DNA of 64,000 nt from Polydactylus sextarius (Eukaryota; Chordata; Actinopteri; Polynemidae). Below are positions 27,201-38,800 of this stretch, in pieces. The notes beneath the pieces are model-generated. The model searched no databases. It had not been told where the DNA came from and saw only the letters and a list, made by a program, of their open reading frames with translations. The stretch lies in the NCBI GenBank assembly GCA_016801845.1, contig CM028909.1, positions 13,661,313-13,725,312 on the forward strand. The letters run 5' to 3'. Position numbers and translations under genes: made by a program. Every line of letters starts with the position of its first letter. The stretch's first letter is position 1.

Positions 27201-30200
27201 GTAACAAATCACTGCAGGTTTTGCAGTTTAAATTTAAATCTCCCTTAGTAACAGGATGCCACAGGAGGTGCTGTGAAGTTTTCCATTGGCCGACTCACCA
27301 GGAAGTAGCGCTGTTTGGCAAGCATGTCCTGCAGTTTGGTGCCAAACACTGCAATCTGCCCGTCGTATCTGCAGTTTTTCTGGAAGAGAAAGACAGAGGC
27401 AGAAAAACAAGTTTAACACCCTCGTTTGTCACCCTCACACGCACCGGTCTTCAGTATCATTGTGCGAGATATGCCATGAACACCTACAGGGGCACACTCC
27501 TCCTCCGTCAGCATGACTCCCTCCTCTTCGGCCAGGCACTCCAGGGCATCAAAGTACAGCCACTGCATGATTGGCATGAATTTTCCTGTGCACGCCTAAA
27601 AATAAAGAACACGTAAAAGTTTAAAGAATTTGTCACACGTTTGTTTGTGCTGCACAGGTCTAAACATGTCTAATTTAAAAACAATAACACCACAGCAAAA
27701 CACTGACAACCTCTTTTATCAACTTGCATCGCAGTGTACAAAAAGATGACGTGCAATATTGAAAAAAAATAAATAAAAAAATTTTAAAAAAAATTAAAAC
27801 ACGTAACTGGAAAAGATATTTTGACAAAAGAACTACCGGCTTTAATTTGCACTCAGCACGCCACTGACCTTCATCACTTCCTGTGCAGCCAGTCCACCGA
27901 TGAAAGCATTGACAGGGGCCAAATCACCAGCAGCAACATAAGCCATCTTTTTGATAAGAGCTTCATCCAGCTCCTCCACTTTAGCAGACCCTGTCTGAGC
28001 AGAGTTCACTTCCTTGGCCAATGTCAACAGCTCGTCACCATCAGCCTGGAAGAGAGCACGTTTAAATGATATAAAACACCAGATAAAACTATATGACCTG
28101 CTCTAAGTGATTATGCGTGTATATTTAAATCTAAAGCAATGTTATTGTCTACGTATTAAAACATGAAACAAGGAGGTAGATTTTGTCCACGGTATCACAG
28201 CCACTGTGGTATTGCCATTGACAATATTTCCACCATCATGAAGGATACTAACCTGGCTCCAGGGTGCAGGAAGGTGGTTGTGTTTCTTCTGGAAGGCGTG
28301 GATAGCCTGGAAGCCCACATGCATCTGCCCTGGACGCTCAAACTTGGCAAAGTCTGTCATCAAGAACTCTGGCTCAGCCATGGAGGAAGAGATGGATTTC
28401 TGCACAGCAAAAGCATATGAGATGTTGCAAAGTGAGCAAAAGCAGATCATGTGGACCAGTGGGTACTGTGATAAAACTATTTATTGCTGTTCTGGTCATC
28501 AGTTACAATCATCAGAAAGAAAAAGATCATATAGGGCAAACAGGTTCACAGGCCAAACATTTAAAATGGGACAAAAAGTGGAGTTATATACATTTGCTGT
28601 GGTGTCACAATAACCTGACCTAACTGTGGAAAATCGCAACTTGTTACTTACGAAAGAAATCTTCTTGGGCATCTTGACCTGGGAGACAATTCCTCCTCTT
28701 ACATAATCGGTAAATCCACTCGTGTCACAAATGCTGAAGGTGTAAGGACCTGAAGTGACAACAAGATACAGAGCAAATTAAGTCAGTGTCTAACATAATC
28801 TAAACAAAACATGTAGTCTTTATTCAAAATAGTCTTACCAAGAACTTTGATTTCCACCGGCTGGCAACCATTGAGCTCTCTCATGCCCTGAACCTCTGTA
28901 AAGGTGACATAATCTCCACTCTCAAAGCCATGACGAGCCTCATCGAGACATGTTACAACCCCTGGATTGTCCTAGTGAAACCAAATAAGGAAACTGTGAA
29001 AACCAAAACTCTCAGTAATTGCTTTGAAATACATTCTCAGCCAGACATTAGGACCAACCTTAGTGATCATGGAAATCATGGCACTCAGCGGCTGCTCTCC
29101 ATTGGTGTCATACACTATCATCTCTTCACCAAAGTCACAGAAAAGCTGGCTATAAATCAAAAGGCACAATACACAAATATTAAATAAATAATTTGGACAG
29201 ACTACTGGGTGTTTATTCAATGTTAACTCCAATATAAACAGGATGCGTCAAATCTTACCCAAACAGGCCACGAGTGTCTGCGACAATCAGCTTGATTCCT
29301 TTGCCGTGGCAGAATTCCCCCACAGTTTGCTGCTCATCCAGGGTCGAGTTGGTCAGCACTACCACCTAGGTTGCAATTTTAGACAAATTTAGAGACCAAC
29401 TTTTATTGCCATTCTGAATTCTTGAACTGAGTCAGGTATGAACTTATACCCAATGTCTCACCTGGAACTTGGTCAGGTAGTCTTCAGTGAGCGCTCCGGT
29501 GTAGGCGGTCACAGGAACATAGTTATTGAGTTCAGCCAAACGGGGCTGGCTCACCTCTGCCCTGTTCTTCCCCAGATCTTCCTCCCGGAGGTAAAACTGA
29601 CCACACAAAAATGCATAACATGTCAGCAAAGAATTTACCACATCAGTTAAGCTGCCACAACTAATACCAGTTAAAGTAATAAATACGGCAAATGCAGTCA
29701 CAGCTTTCTGGTTTTTACCAATACCCACTGAACTGGTCAATGGTTAGTTCAGCAATATGACATAGTTTAGGAAAATGTCTGTGTGACACTGTCAAATTTT
29801 CCTGCTAGCAGAAATCCTAAAAGCAGAATTCCCAATGCTGAAACATTAGCTTAGAGTCAAGGAAAGGCCAATTCAGGAAGAACAGATGGGATTTCAAATT
29901 TAGCCGAGTGTGGACAAGGTCTAAGATTCACTGCTTGGTTAAATGCCAACTTCTATTGAAGATGGATGACAAGGCAAATTACAAAAATATACATGGGTTA
30001 TTTAATTCAGCTTGAATTAGAAAGGACAGTGGTACAAATGCCAAAGGCTAAAATAGAAACGTTGGAAAGCACAAACTTAAACTCAGTCCGGATGCCCACA
30101 GATACTGCTGACAAAAAGCACTGACAACAATCATACGCGTTGAGAATTTACAGACCTTGAACAGACACATCAGTGTTTAGGGTCTCAGGCTGACCAAAAA

Positions 30201-31077
30201 AAAATCTCCCTACTGTAATGATGTTCTAAAAACAGGATTTGGCTTTACTATGATTATGACCCAGGGAACGGCCACCCACTGATGAATCTGGGTCAGACCT
30301 TGGTCAACAAGGGTGGGGGTGACAGCAGTACTTTTTTTTTTTTTTTTGGATGGCAACAATACAACATAGTGAGTGACTCATAACAGACAGAGTCACACTG
30401 CACTTTGTAATCAGACTCTGAGCCACCAAATGAATCGCTGATAAAGTATTATGACTACGTGAACCAATGTCTGTAAATAAATCACGGCACTAATCAAAAT
30501 GAGAATACCCATATACGTTTCCTCACCTGAGAGGAGAGATCTCTCCATTCTGCAACTCCTTGGTCATGTACAGTGACACTTCTAACTCCACCCAGGATGA
30601 CATTTTTGGCAATTTCCACTCCAAGACCTCTCATACCAGAGATAAGGACATTGGAGTTCTGCATGCGCTTCATAGCATCATGGCCCAACACGTAACTACA
30701 GAAGAAGAGAAAGTACAATGAGAAAAACTATATACTATTTAACAATCAGTCCAGCAATAAATAACCAGAAGCTCTTCTGTTTTCCATAATTAGCACAAGA
30801 TTAGAAAAGGGGGGTGACTTACAGTTGTCTGGAGTACAGGCCTTCATCAATCTCAGCATCATTGCCATTCTTAGCCATGCCCTAAAGAGAGAAAGCAGGA
30901 AGTGCAATTAGTCTCTTGCAATTTCTTCCCAAAATATACAATGTGTGTGTGAGTGCTTACGTTGGCAGGTGTGTGGGATAGATCAGTTCTGACAGAGTTA
31001 GAGGAGGAGCAGTGGGATCCCGTCTTCGTCTCTGATCCTGACAAGCGACGCTTCTTGGACAGCGGCGAGCTGGACAT
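21243..31077 (-). CDS. uba1: Ubiquitin-activating enzyme E1
   Basis: UBA1 adenylates ubiquitin with ATP, carries it as a thioester and passes it to E2 enzymes. Twenty-five coding exons: 31077-30961, 30881-30823, 30695-30527, 29596-29462, 29365-29259, 29149-29059, 28971-28839, 28749-28652, 28399-28253, 28045-27869, 27595-27488, 27379-27299, 26573-26421, 25807-25642, 25538-25342, 25044-24980, 24826-24631, 24018-23944, 23839-23650, 23464-23379, 22571-22479, 22317-22126, 21771-21670, 21569-21469, 21378-21243. Together 3174 nt, 1057 residues (human 1058). The N-terminus MSSSPLSKKRR carries the nuclear signal. Met41 in GMAKNG matches the second, cytoplasmic start of human UBA1. The inactive adenylation repeat has GMRGLGVEIAKN, the active one VGAGAIGCELLKN and DMDTIEKSNLNRQF. 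The catalytic Cys is residue 632 in PICTLKNFP, as in human. The ubiquitin-fold domain ends YVRYTIR. Similarity to UBA1 far exceeds UBA7. Confidence 0.97.
23038..23215 (+). repeat. tRNA-derived SINE in a uba1 intron
   Basis: A pol III A-box-like TGGTTAGCCAAATGG starts at 23048. A B box GCAGTTCGAGTCCC lies about 60 bp on. A non-tRNA body follows, with CCCCCTTTCCTGTCCGTCT and an ending AAAAGGCAAAAATCACC. This arrangement matches a widespread teleost SINE type. It lies antisense to uba1, in the intron between exons 23464-23379 and 22571-22479. Confidence 0.8.
27063..27100. repeat. (TA)n microsatellite with adjoining poly(A)
   Basis: About 12 TA units followed by an A run, in a uba1 intron. Confidence 0.9.
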
Positions 31078-31814
31078 CTGTGAATGAAACACCACCATTA
31101 GAAAAACAAGCAGATCAATGTTGTTGCTTAATATGTGCCATTTATATGATTTTATTCATTGATTTACAAAGGATATAGCGGAAAAAATTAGAGTCGGGGG
31201 ACTTCACAAGAAAAATCAAAATTAGAACAATAATAAAAAAGAGCAATAAATATGTAATTATTTCTACGGTTCCATTGAGATGTGTATCCAAGTTAAACGC
31301 TACCTAATCCCCTTCATGTTAAAGAGAGGATTTCTAGTCTAGAGAGCAGCTGGGCTGGCTGTAGGCCAAAAACAAATCTGCTAGAAAACGAACTGAGCCA
31401 CGGTAGAGACATGAATAACAGCATTATGAGCCCTTTTCATCCTCAGAGACAGTGCTGGCTTGTTTATGAACTTCCATTGTCTATTTTACCAGGTTTTAAG
31501 AACCGCTAACATTGTTTCACAAAAACCAGCTGAATCATTAAAACTTCACTGCGGTAAAGTGAGCAATACCTCATACTGGCTTGCAGGTGTGGACAAGGAT
31601 CACACTGTACCGGCGAAACTATCCACGATAATATCACACATATAAAACCACCGCATTCATTAGCTGTGATAATCTTTTAAAAATAACACCCGAGTATGAT
31701 GTGATGAGCGCAATTTTCCGGATTAAGTAAAAATAGGCCGCAGTATCTGGAACACATTCCCACCGCACGACGAACATGATCAGCCACAATTTCCGCATCC
31801 AATGCAGCTAACTT

Positions 31815-34440
31815 ACCTGCGGCCCAGAAGTCAAACTGTCGTTTTTAAACCTTTCTGCAACTTCACACGGTGAAACGACTCCAGCCCGTTCGTTAACGAA
31901 CGACGTTATAAGCAGGAAAAACGACAATAAAATTGGAATTTCCGTGTAGTTTTTACACGTTCGTTTGTTCGTCAAAATGAAAATGAAGGCATCCGGCATG
32001 ATACAGCAAAGCACCGAGCCTCCCGGTCAGTACTGTTATTGCTAGTTCCTCTGCACAGCTCAATACATAACATTAGCTGGTAACAAACCATTTTGACAAT
32101 TTCAACGTTTAAGGTGAGTCCATCACTTGTCTGTCAACACCACCGAGAAGAAACCGATTAATTAGATTTCCACTAATCAGTTAAGTGATTTGGCAAGTTG
32201 GCAGAGAAGGAACATTAATAACTTAGAGGCAAGAAAACACCAGTGTCAGCCTGTCCATTAGCCGCTCGGCCTAGGCCTGAATTACCCCCAGTGCGGAACA
32301 CAACTTTACAAGCTAGCAGCTGTAGCTATATTGCAACCTGCTCGCAAATAACAGCTACGGGTTTACAGTGACAGTTAGCTATCACTGCTCCTCAACTCAT
32401 ACCGCTAAATGTTTCGACACTTTACAACAAATACAACGTCGAACTTTAACTCTCAATATAAGCATTTTATTTGCGAATGAAAGACTAACCACTCCACTCG
32501 TGCCCCATTGATTTCTCTTTTCTTACCAATAATGCTTCTCGGTCCCTTCCCAATGCAAACCCGCTCCTCTCCCGCAGTTTCTAGATGTCAGTGAATAACG
32601 ATGATTGCAATTTCGACGGTTTGTACAAAGAAAAGAAACGCGATGTGCGATAGGATGGTCTGCACTATATTGTCGAGTCACTATGTCGCTGAGCCGAGAG
32701 TCTCTCCTATGTAATTGCGTTGCTGGCTTTGCGACTGCAGACGGGAACAAAACCAAAATGGCAGATGGGGAGAAAGGGGCGGAGGAGCTTGTGACGCATG
32801 GGCTGAAATATTCAACAGGAAAGGGTGGCCGAGAGCACGCTGCTCAGCCAGTCGCCCAGCTCATTGGTTAGAGAAGCTGAAGCCTAGTGAGCACTCATCC
32901 CGCCCCCTGCTACCAGAGGATGCATGCCATGTACATTACTGTACAATGAACTGGAAGACCTACAGCCATCCGTGTAAGAAACACCTTGCATTTCTTATAA
33001 AATCGCGCGCGCACAGAGTGCCCGATGCAAGTGCAAGGAAGAAAAGTTACAAACACTAACTGTGTAGTAATATTTTCAAAGTAACGACCCATCTACCGGC
33101 GCTGAATGAAATCCATCAACAGCATCTTTGTTCCAGTGAGAGGTCGCCTCGTTGTGGAGGACTGCACACACAGGGCTCACACCAGGCGTACCACAATGCA
33201 TTTTCAAAGAAACGAAAACATCTTAAGACAAAGTCGTATTTAGATATATCTTCACTGCAAACGCAACCTGGTGTATAGTAGTTTGAATATATTGTATTAT
33301 TCCTGAATTGACCAAAACACACCACTAGACGCGTCTTGTGGTTGCAGCAATGATAATTAAGACAGGTACATCATTAGGTTGGCTACTTGCTAGCTAATGA
33401 TGCTGAGCGTCTGGGCCCTCAGTCACATTGAGGTTAGGGGTGAGCATTCCTTACAGAGGAGGAGTATTGGGGGAGGGGGTGCCTGGCAAATGACAAAGGC
33501 CCAGGAAAAAAAGTGGGCCGCATATTCTCGGGTACACATGTCGGAGGGGGTCCCCATTCTTAGCTTCAAACTGCGAAATAAATAAAACAGCACAATTTTC
33601 CATCAGTCTATCGTAGCTGAAACGTTTGAATATAGTCAATGTCACGTTAACAGGCTGCCTAACTTGGTCAGCTAAGAGGAGACACCGTCCAATATTACGT
33701 TACTGTGGTAACATCGATTGTCTTGCTACCATAATGTTACCCCAATAAAACACATTAACCTACATGAAATATTGCCAGCAGGTTCTAGGTTGCGTGATGT
33801 AAGTTAGCTAGTGTCTGTCTCTCAACATAACGTACATCTCGTGTTTGTAGCCGACTAGCTTTCCAGCTACTGATAACGTTATTTATCACTGAATATTACC
33901 ACAGCAGTACAACACAAATAAAATGTGCAAATGCTAATGTAACGTTAACGGTTACTTGGCAGTGGCTTGTTAACAACGGTTAACCGAGACGTTGAGCAGA
34001 AACGGTCCAGATATCCGACGGCAACTAATGTTAACGACTACCAACAACGCAGGTCCAACGACTGCGTAGTTGTTAGCTTGTGTGCAGTTAGCTTTCAAGC
34101 TATCTAGCCACCCAACGACTTTTTCCTTCTAGTGCCGCTGTGTTAGCTAACTAGCTAACGTTAGCCAACTAGCTGGGGCTAACATTACCAAGACGAGAGC
34201 TTACACAAGTGTGTAGAACTTACCACATCCGATATTACTCGGCCTGATCTGTAGTATTAAAAACGTCTTGTATTTCAGCAAGAAACCTAACAAAATAACG
34301 TGACAATTCAACAATGCCGTTGACTGCAAACTGAAAAGTGTGTCAGGGTGGCGGGCTCTGTGTGAGTTTTTCCGCTGGACGGCTGCCTGCCCGGCTGTTC
34401 CCGAACCGCTTCCCCTCACTCTATTTCAGTTGAAAGCAAA
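31815..34440 (-). promoter_or_regulatory. uba1: uba1 5' region with three candidate first-exon donors
   Basis: The uba1 ATG is preceded directly by an acceptor (CACAG|ATG), so the 5' UTR lies on upstream exons. Three strong minus-strand donors are visible: 31817 (CCGCAG|GTAAGTT), 32527 (ATTG|GTAAGAA) and 34224 (GATGTG|GTAAGTT). Human UBA1 also uses alternative first exons. An AAAATGGCAG YY1-like motif is near 32755. The rest of 31,080-34,440 shows no other gene. Which donor is used cannot be told from sequence. Confidence 0.5.
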
Positions 34441-34844
34441 GCAAAGCAGCAACATGTGCACGTTACAGGCGTAACCATTATTCTGGTCCAGAGGGTTCAC
34501 CGAAGCGTGGATTCAAATATATTATCACAAATGCGCTATTTTAGTCACAGATAACGCACTTTTATAACACCTATATTGTAAAATGTGTTGAAATGCGCGA
34601 CACTATACGATTTAATTGTATATTTGCTATCAACAACCACGAATATTTCTTTCACCCCCGTGCTTTGTCAAGTATAGACCAATCCGGAGTTCACGCAAGG
34701 CCTGATGGGAATTGTAGGAGACGAACGGTTAGCGTTTTTTTGACCACTTGGTCTATAGATATATAGTTTTTCAAATAATATTATCATGTTCAGACATGGT
34801 TTAACCAATAAAAATATTATTTCTCAAAATCTTTTTTTTTCACT

Positions 34845-35080
34845 TTTATTGAAAGACTTGCAAACAGCACAGTTTACATAAGGACAGGAGTGGATTTCTA
34901 CATTTGACGAGGAGAAAAGCACAAAACCTGGTATTACATAGATTCAAAAGCAGAATGAAATTTAGAAAGACTTCTTTTTTACGCAAATATAGACAGTCCA
35001 ATGTCCAATAAACCGTATCAAATGAATGTGGTGACAAAACAAACTTCTCAGGGAAATATTTTTGGGAAAAAGAACTGTAT

Positions 35081-35112
<32 letters not shown>

Positions 35113-35822
35113 TGTGTTATTGCAAAGCCTTTATACAATATCTTGCATCTAAAGATTTGCTCTCCAACACGTTTGGAGTAACTCACAAGACTTAAAGAGA
35201 CAGCTCAAATATAATTACACTATATAATAAATATACCTCTGCGGCATGACTGCAAATTCACACTTTAGCAGCCTCAGTTTTGAAGGAGTAGTTACATAAA
35301 TACAAAGGAATGAAAAACAAAATGATATGAGCTAATTTGAAAAAGAAAGTGTCAGTGTGGATACAAGGAAGTTCACAACATTTGAGTAAAGCAAGAATTA
35401 GGAACCCAATTTTTTTTTTTTAAATTTATTTACAGTTTGTAGAGGATAAATTCAAACACTTCCTCAGCTGTTAACTCTCACTGTTAGGTGAGAATTGGGC
35501 CACACTGTGTTTTTAATGTGTAATTTTGTGCTTGGACTCTAGTGTGAGGTGGTTGTGTGGTGAACATTCATGCAAACAATCTGGTTTTGAGATACATACA
35601 AGTTTTTGCAATTTTAGTCTTTGCAGGTATCATAAAGAGAGTTAGACCCCACTTCTAGGGAGATTTCTCTTATGAATGGACATGACCAAATCAAACAATA
35701 GTGTATGTGTTTAATAGTGTGTTTACTTTTCCTCTGGGCAGCAAGTGGGATAATACCTCTGGGTGAGATAAGGGTCATTAAACCTTCAAGTTTAAACCAT
35801 AAACCCATCCTGTACATCTGCT
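34845..35822 (-). other. camkv-like 3' UTR with poly(A) signal at its left end
   Basis: This runs from the camkv-like stop to a minus-strand AATAAA at 34850-34845. It contains a GT microsatellite (35080-35112). The next donor of the uba1 5' region begins only about 0.4 kb further on. Confidence 0.5.
35080..35112. repeat. (GT)n microsatellite
   Basis: A GT tract in the probable 3' UTR of the camkv-like gene. Confidence 0.9.
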
Positions 35823-38800
35823 TCATAGCCCCCTGCCCATCCCTGCTCTGGGTGACTGGCTGGTACGAGCAGAACCTCTCTGTCCATCTCTGTCTTCCTG
35901 CTCTCCCACAGCATGGGGTGAGGCATGTGTGGGTGGAGAGGGTGGGGGGTATGAGGGTGGAGGGATGGTAAGGCGAGGAAGAGAAGGCAATGCAGGCCTG
36001 GGAGAGGTGGGAAGAGGTGGAGGAGTGGCCGAGGTCGCTGTTGAGGAGTGCTGTGAGGAGCGTGAGCGGGAGGTGGCAGGTGAGGCGTGGGTGCTCCTGA
36101 CACGAGGTTGTTCAGCAGGGCAGTCGCTGATTTGCTCCAGCAGTGAGGGCATGTCTCCTTCAATCTTCTCCAGCACAGCAGCCATTTGTTTTTCTATTTG
36201 CTCTATCACACTGTCCATTTGCCAGTCACTTGTAGCACTGCTCCCACCTCCTCCATGTTGTAGCCCTGTCCCATACAACCCCACCCCTCCTCCACTTGTA
36301 TACAGAGTGCTGTATGGACTTCCATAGCTCCCTGCCACCCCCATCCCTACAGGCCCAACTTCTGGGTTGTACGGTGTGGCATGACGGCCCAAACTAGCAG
36401 AGCTGCCTACTGTATAACAACCCTGTCCTGTCCCAGGACCTGCCCTGGCTATGCTAAACTCAGCACTGTATCTGTCTATCCTCTTTGCCTCCTTATCCCT
36501 TCTACTTGCAGGGCTAGCATTACCCTTTAACCCAACTCCTATTCCTACATCCACCCCAGCTCCAGGTCCTATTGCTGCATTGACCACTGACCTCTCTGCT
36601 ACTGCTTCAGGTACTTGTGTCTGGCACCAGCTTCCGTCAATCTCATCCTTCTGTTGCTTCTGTGTTGCTGGTCTCTTCTCTGGTGAGGCTGTTGCAACGG
36701 TGGATGATGCAGAAGTAGGGCCATGGAGCTTTGCAGCCATTTTACGTTTGCTGCTGGGATCAGGAGAGGCATGGCTTTTGTTAAGATTAGTGCCTAAAGA
36801 ACCATCCGACATCTTGGAGGGGTCAGGTGTCGCCACAGGGGTCGGTTTTGATTCTGACACAACTTTATTTTGACCAAAATTGGCAGCCATTTTTCTGGTT
36901 CCATCAGCTGCTGTTTTCTTTGCTCCAATCCTATCAGGTTCCTCTTGTGTGAACTTGGGGGCTAAATTTGATTGACAAAGAGGCTCCTGAATATCTGATG
37001 GAGAAATACCTACAGATGGGCCTATGCTCATCTTTATCTCCTCCTGTCTTTCTACTGCCTTACTCCTCCCATCATCCTCTTCCATACCTGGCGGTGGACT
37101 TTCAACAGTAACCTCTAAAGACACACTACTTGATGTCACCCCTCCATCACTTGTCCCTTTGTCTCCCTCATCACTTGTACCCAGAGACACACCACCCTCA
37201 CCATCTCCTGCTTCATCACCACCCTGAGCTTCAGCTGAACTGTCAATCAATGCCTCAGAATTCTTCAGTCGTTGCATGAAGGTGGTGACACGGATTGCTT
37301 TCTGCAAAACACAGAGGCAAAGAAAAAAATGATAAAAGGACAATAGATGAAAAGAGAATGAATCTACATTATGTTATTTTTTGTATGAATACCCATGTTG
37401 ATTTGTTTCCCTTATTATATATTTATTATTATTATTATTATTGTATTTTGATACCATAGCTGGTTATGGTAAAGCATAAAAAGACAAGCATTGGCAAAAA
37501 GCTTGTCAAGGCACCATGGTTTAGCATCATCATACTAAGCGCTGAAATGTGATTTGTGTGAAGATCAGTGCCAGTTGTTTACTTCCAGGAGACTATGACA
37601 TATTGGAGCCTGGTTTGAATCAGTCTCAAGACTTGCTCTCCCACAAGCAACTCCTTTACAGCATGTTTACAGGAAAAGGAGAATGAACAGATAAGTGTAA
37701 ATCTCCTTCTGCTTCACTTTTACACTCATCTGACTCCTTTTGATCCACAAACACTGAAGGAGTTGGGGAAAATGTGTAATCTTAGACATTGTTTCTAAAC
37801 CAAGGAAATGATTCTCTGGAAGTGGAAAGCCAGAAATGTCACTGGATACAATATGGCTGGACTGAGCAGTTTCTGTAAAGCCTCAAGTATGACTTGAATG
37901 TAACACTGAGGTACAGTATGGGACAATGAACCAGGATTTACATAAGAGGAATGACAGAGGGCCTTATAGTTTAAATTCCTGAAGTTCAACAGTCCACAGT
38001 GGCCTATATCCCCTTATATCCTTTCCATGTCTCCCTCTCCTTATCTACACCACTTATAAAAACTACAAAAGTAATGAGCAAACCAAGCTTCCCTGTTGTT
38101 GTCATTATCTTGTATGTACCAATCAGGTTTCATAGATTAGTGCAGATGAGGAGTAAGAAAGGAGCAGAGTGGGCCACTTTGAACATCTGAGCCTAATCTA
38201 ATGAAGAAAAAGTAGGGCAGAGAGGATGGATCTCTTCTGGAACAGGTGGAGTGACAGTGGACAGGAACAAAGCACATGAGAAGAGCTTCACTAGCCTGAA
38301 CATGATCAATACATCTCAAAATGGACTGAGGTTTATCAACTAATTTTTTTGGGTTATTGTTGGCTATTATACATAGAAAACCCACTTTTCAATTCAAGAG
38401 GATATTCAGCCATGAGAAAGATGTTTTGTTATTGAATCATGCTAGACTAAATGTGAGCTTCTGCCCATGCTCTGCCCTTCCACTCTCTCTCATAATGAAC
38501 TACGATACCTTCAACTCCTGGGAACCACATGGGGAAAGAGAAAAGAAGGTTATGACTGTTACTTATGCTGTTGATTCAGTGCCACCATCTTGATTTCCTC
38601 CTTCTTTGTCTTCAGCAATCATGTTCCCATGACACCATCAGCCTATAGGCTATCATTCAAACTTAAAATATACAGCTGCAGAGCTAGCAAATTAAAAGCA
38701 CATTATCTGCAAACATCATTACAAGTAAGGCAATTATTGTAACAACTATTGCAATTTTCAACAACGCCCTTTTATGGTTTCTCCTCCCATTCCTCTGCTG

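Noticed and set aside
21243..31077. UBA7 instead of UBA1
   Set aside because: The N-terminus, total length, Met41 and Cys632 positions, and C-terminus all match UBA1.
36451..36873. A 140-residue plus-strand open frame
   Set aside because: It lies wholly inside the last camkv-like exon on the opposite strand and is explained by that exon's composition.
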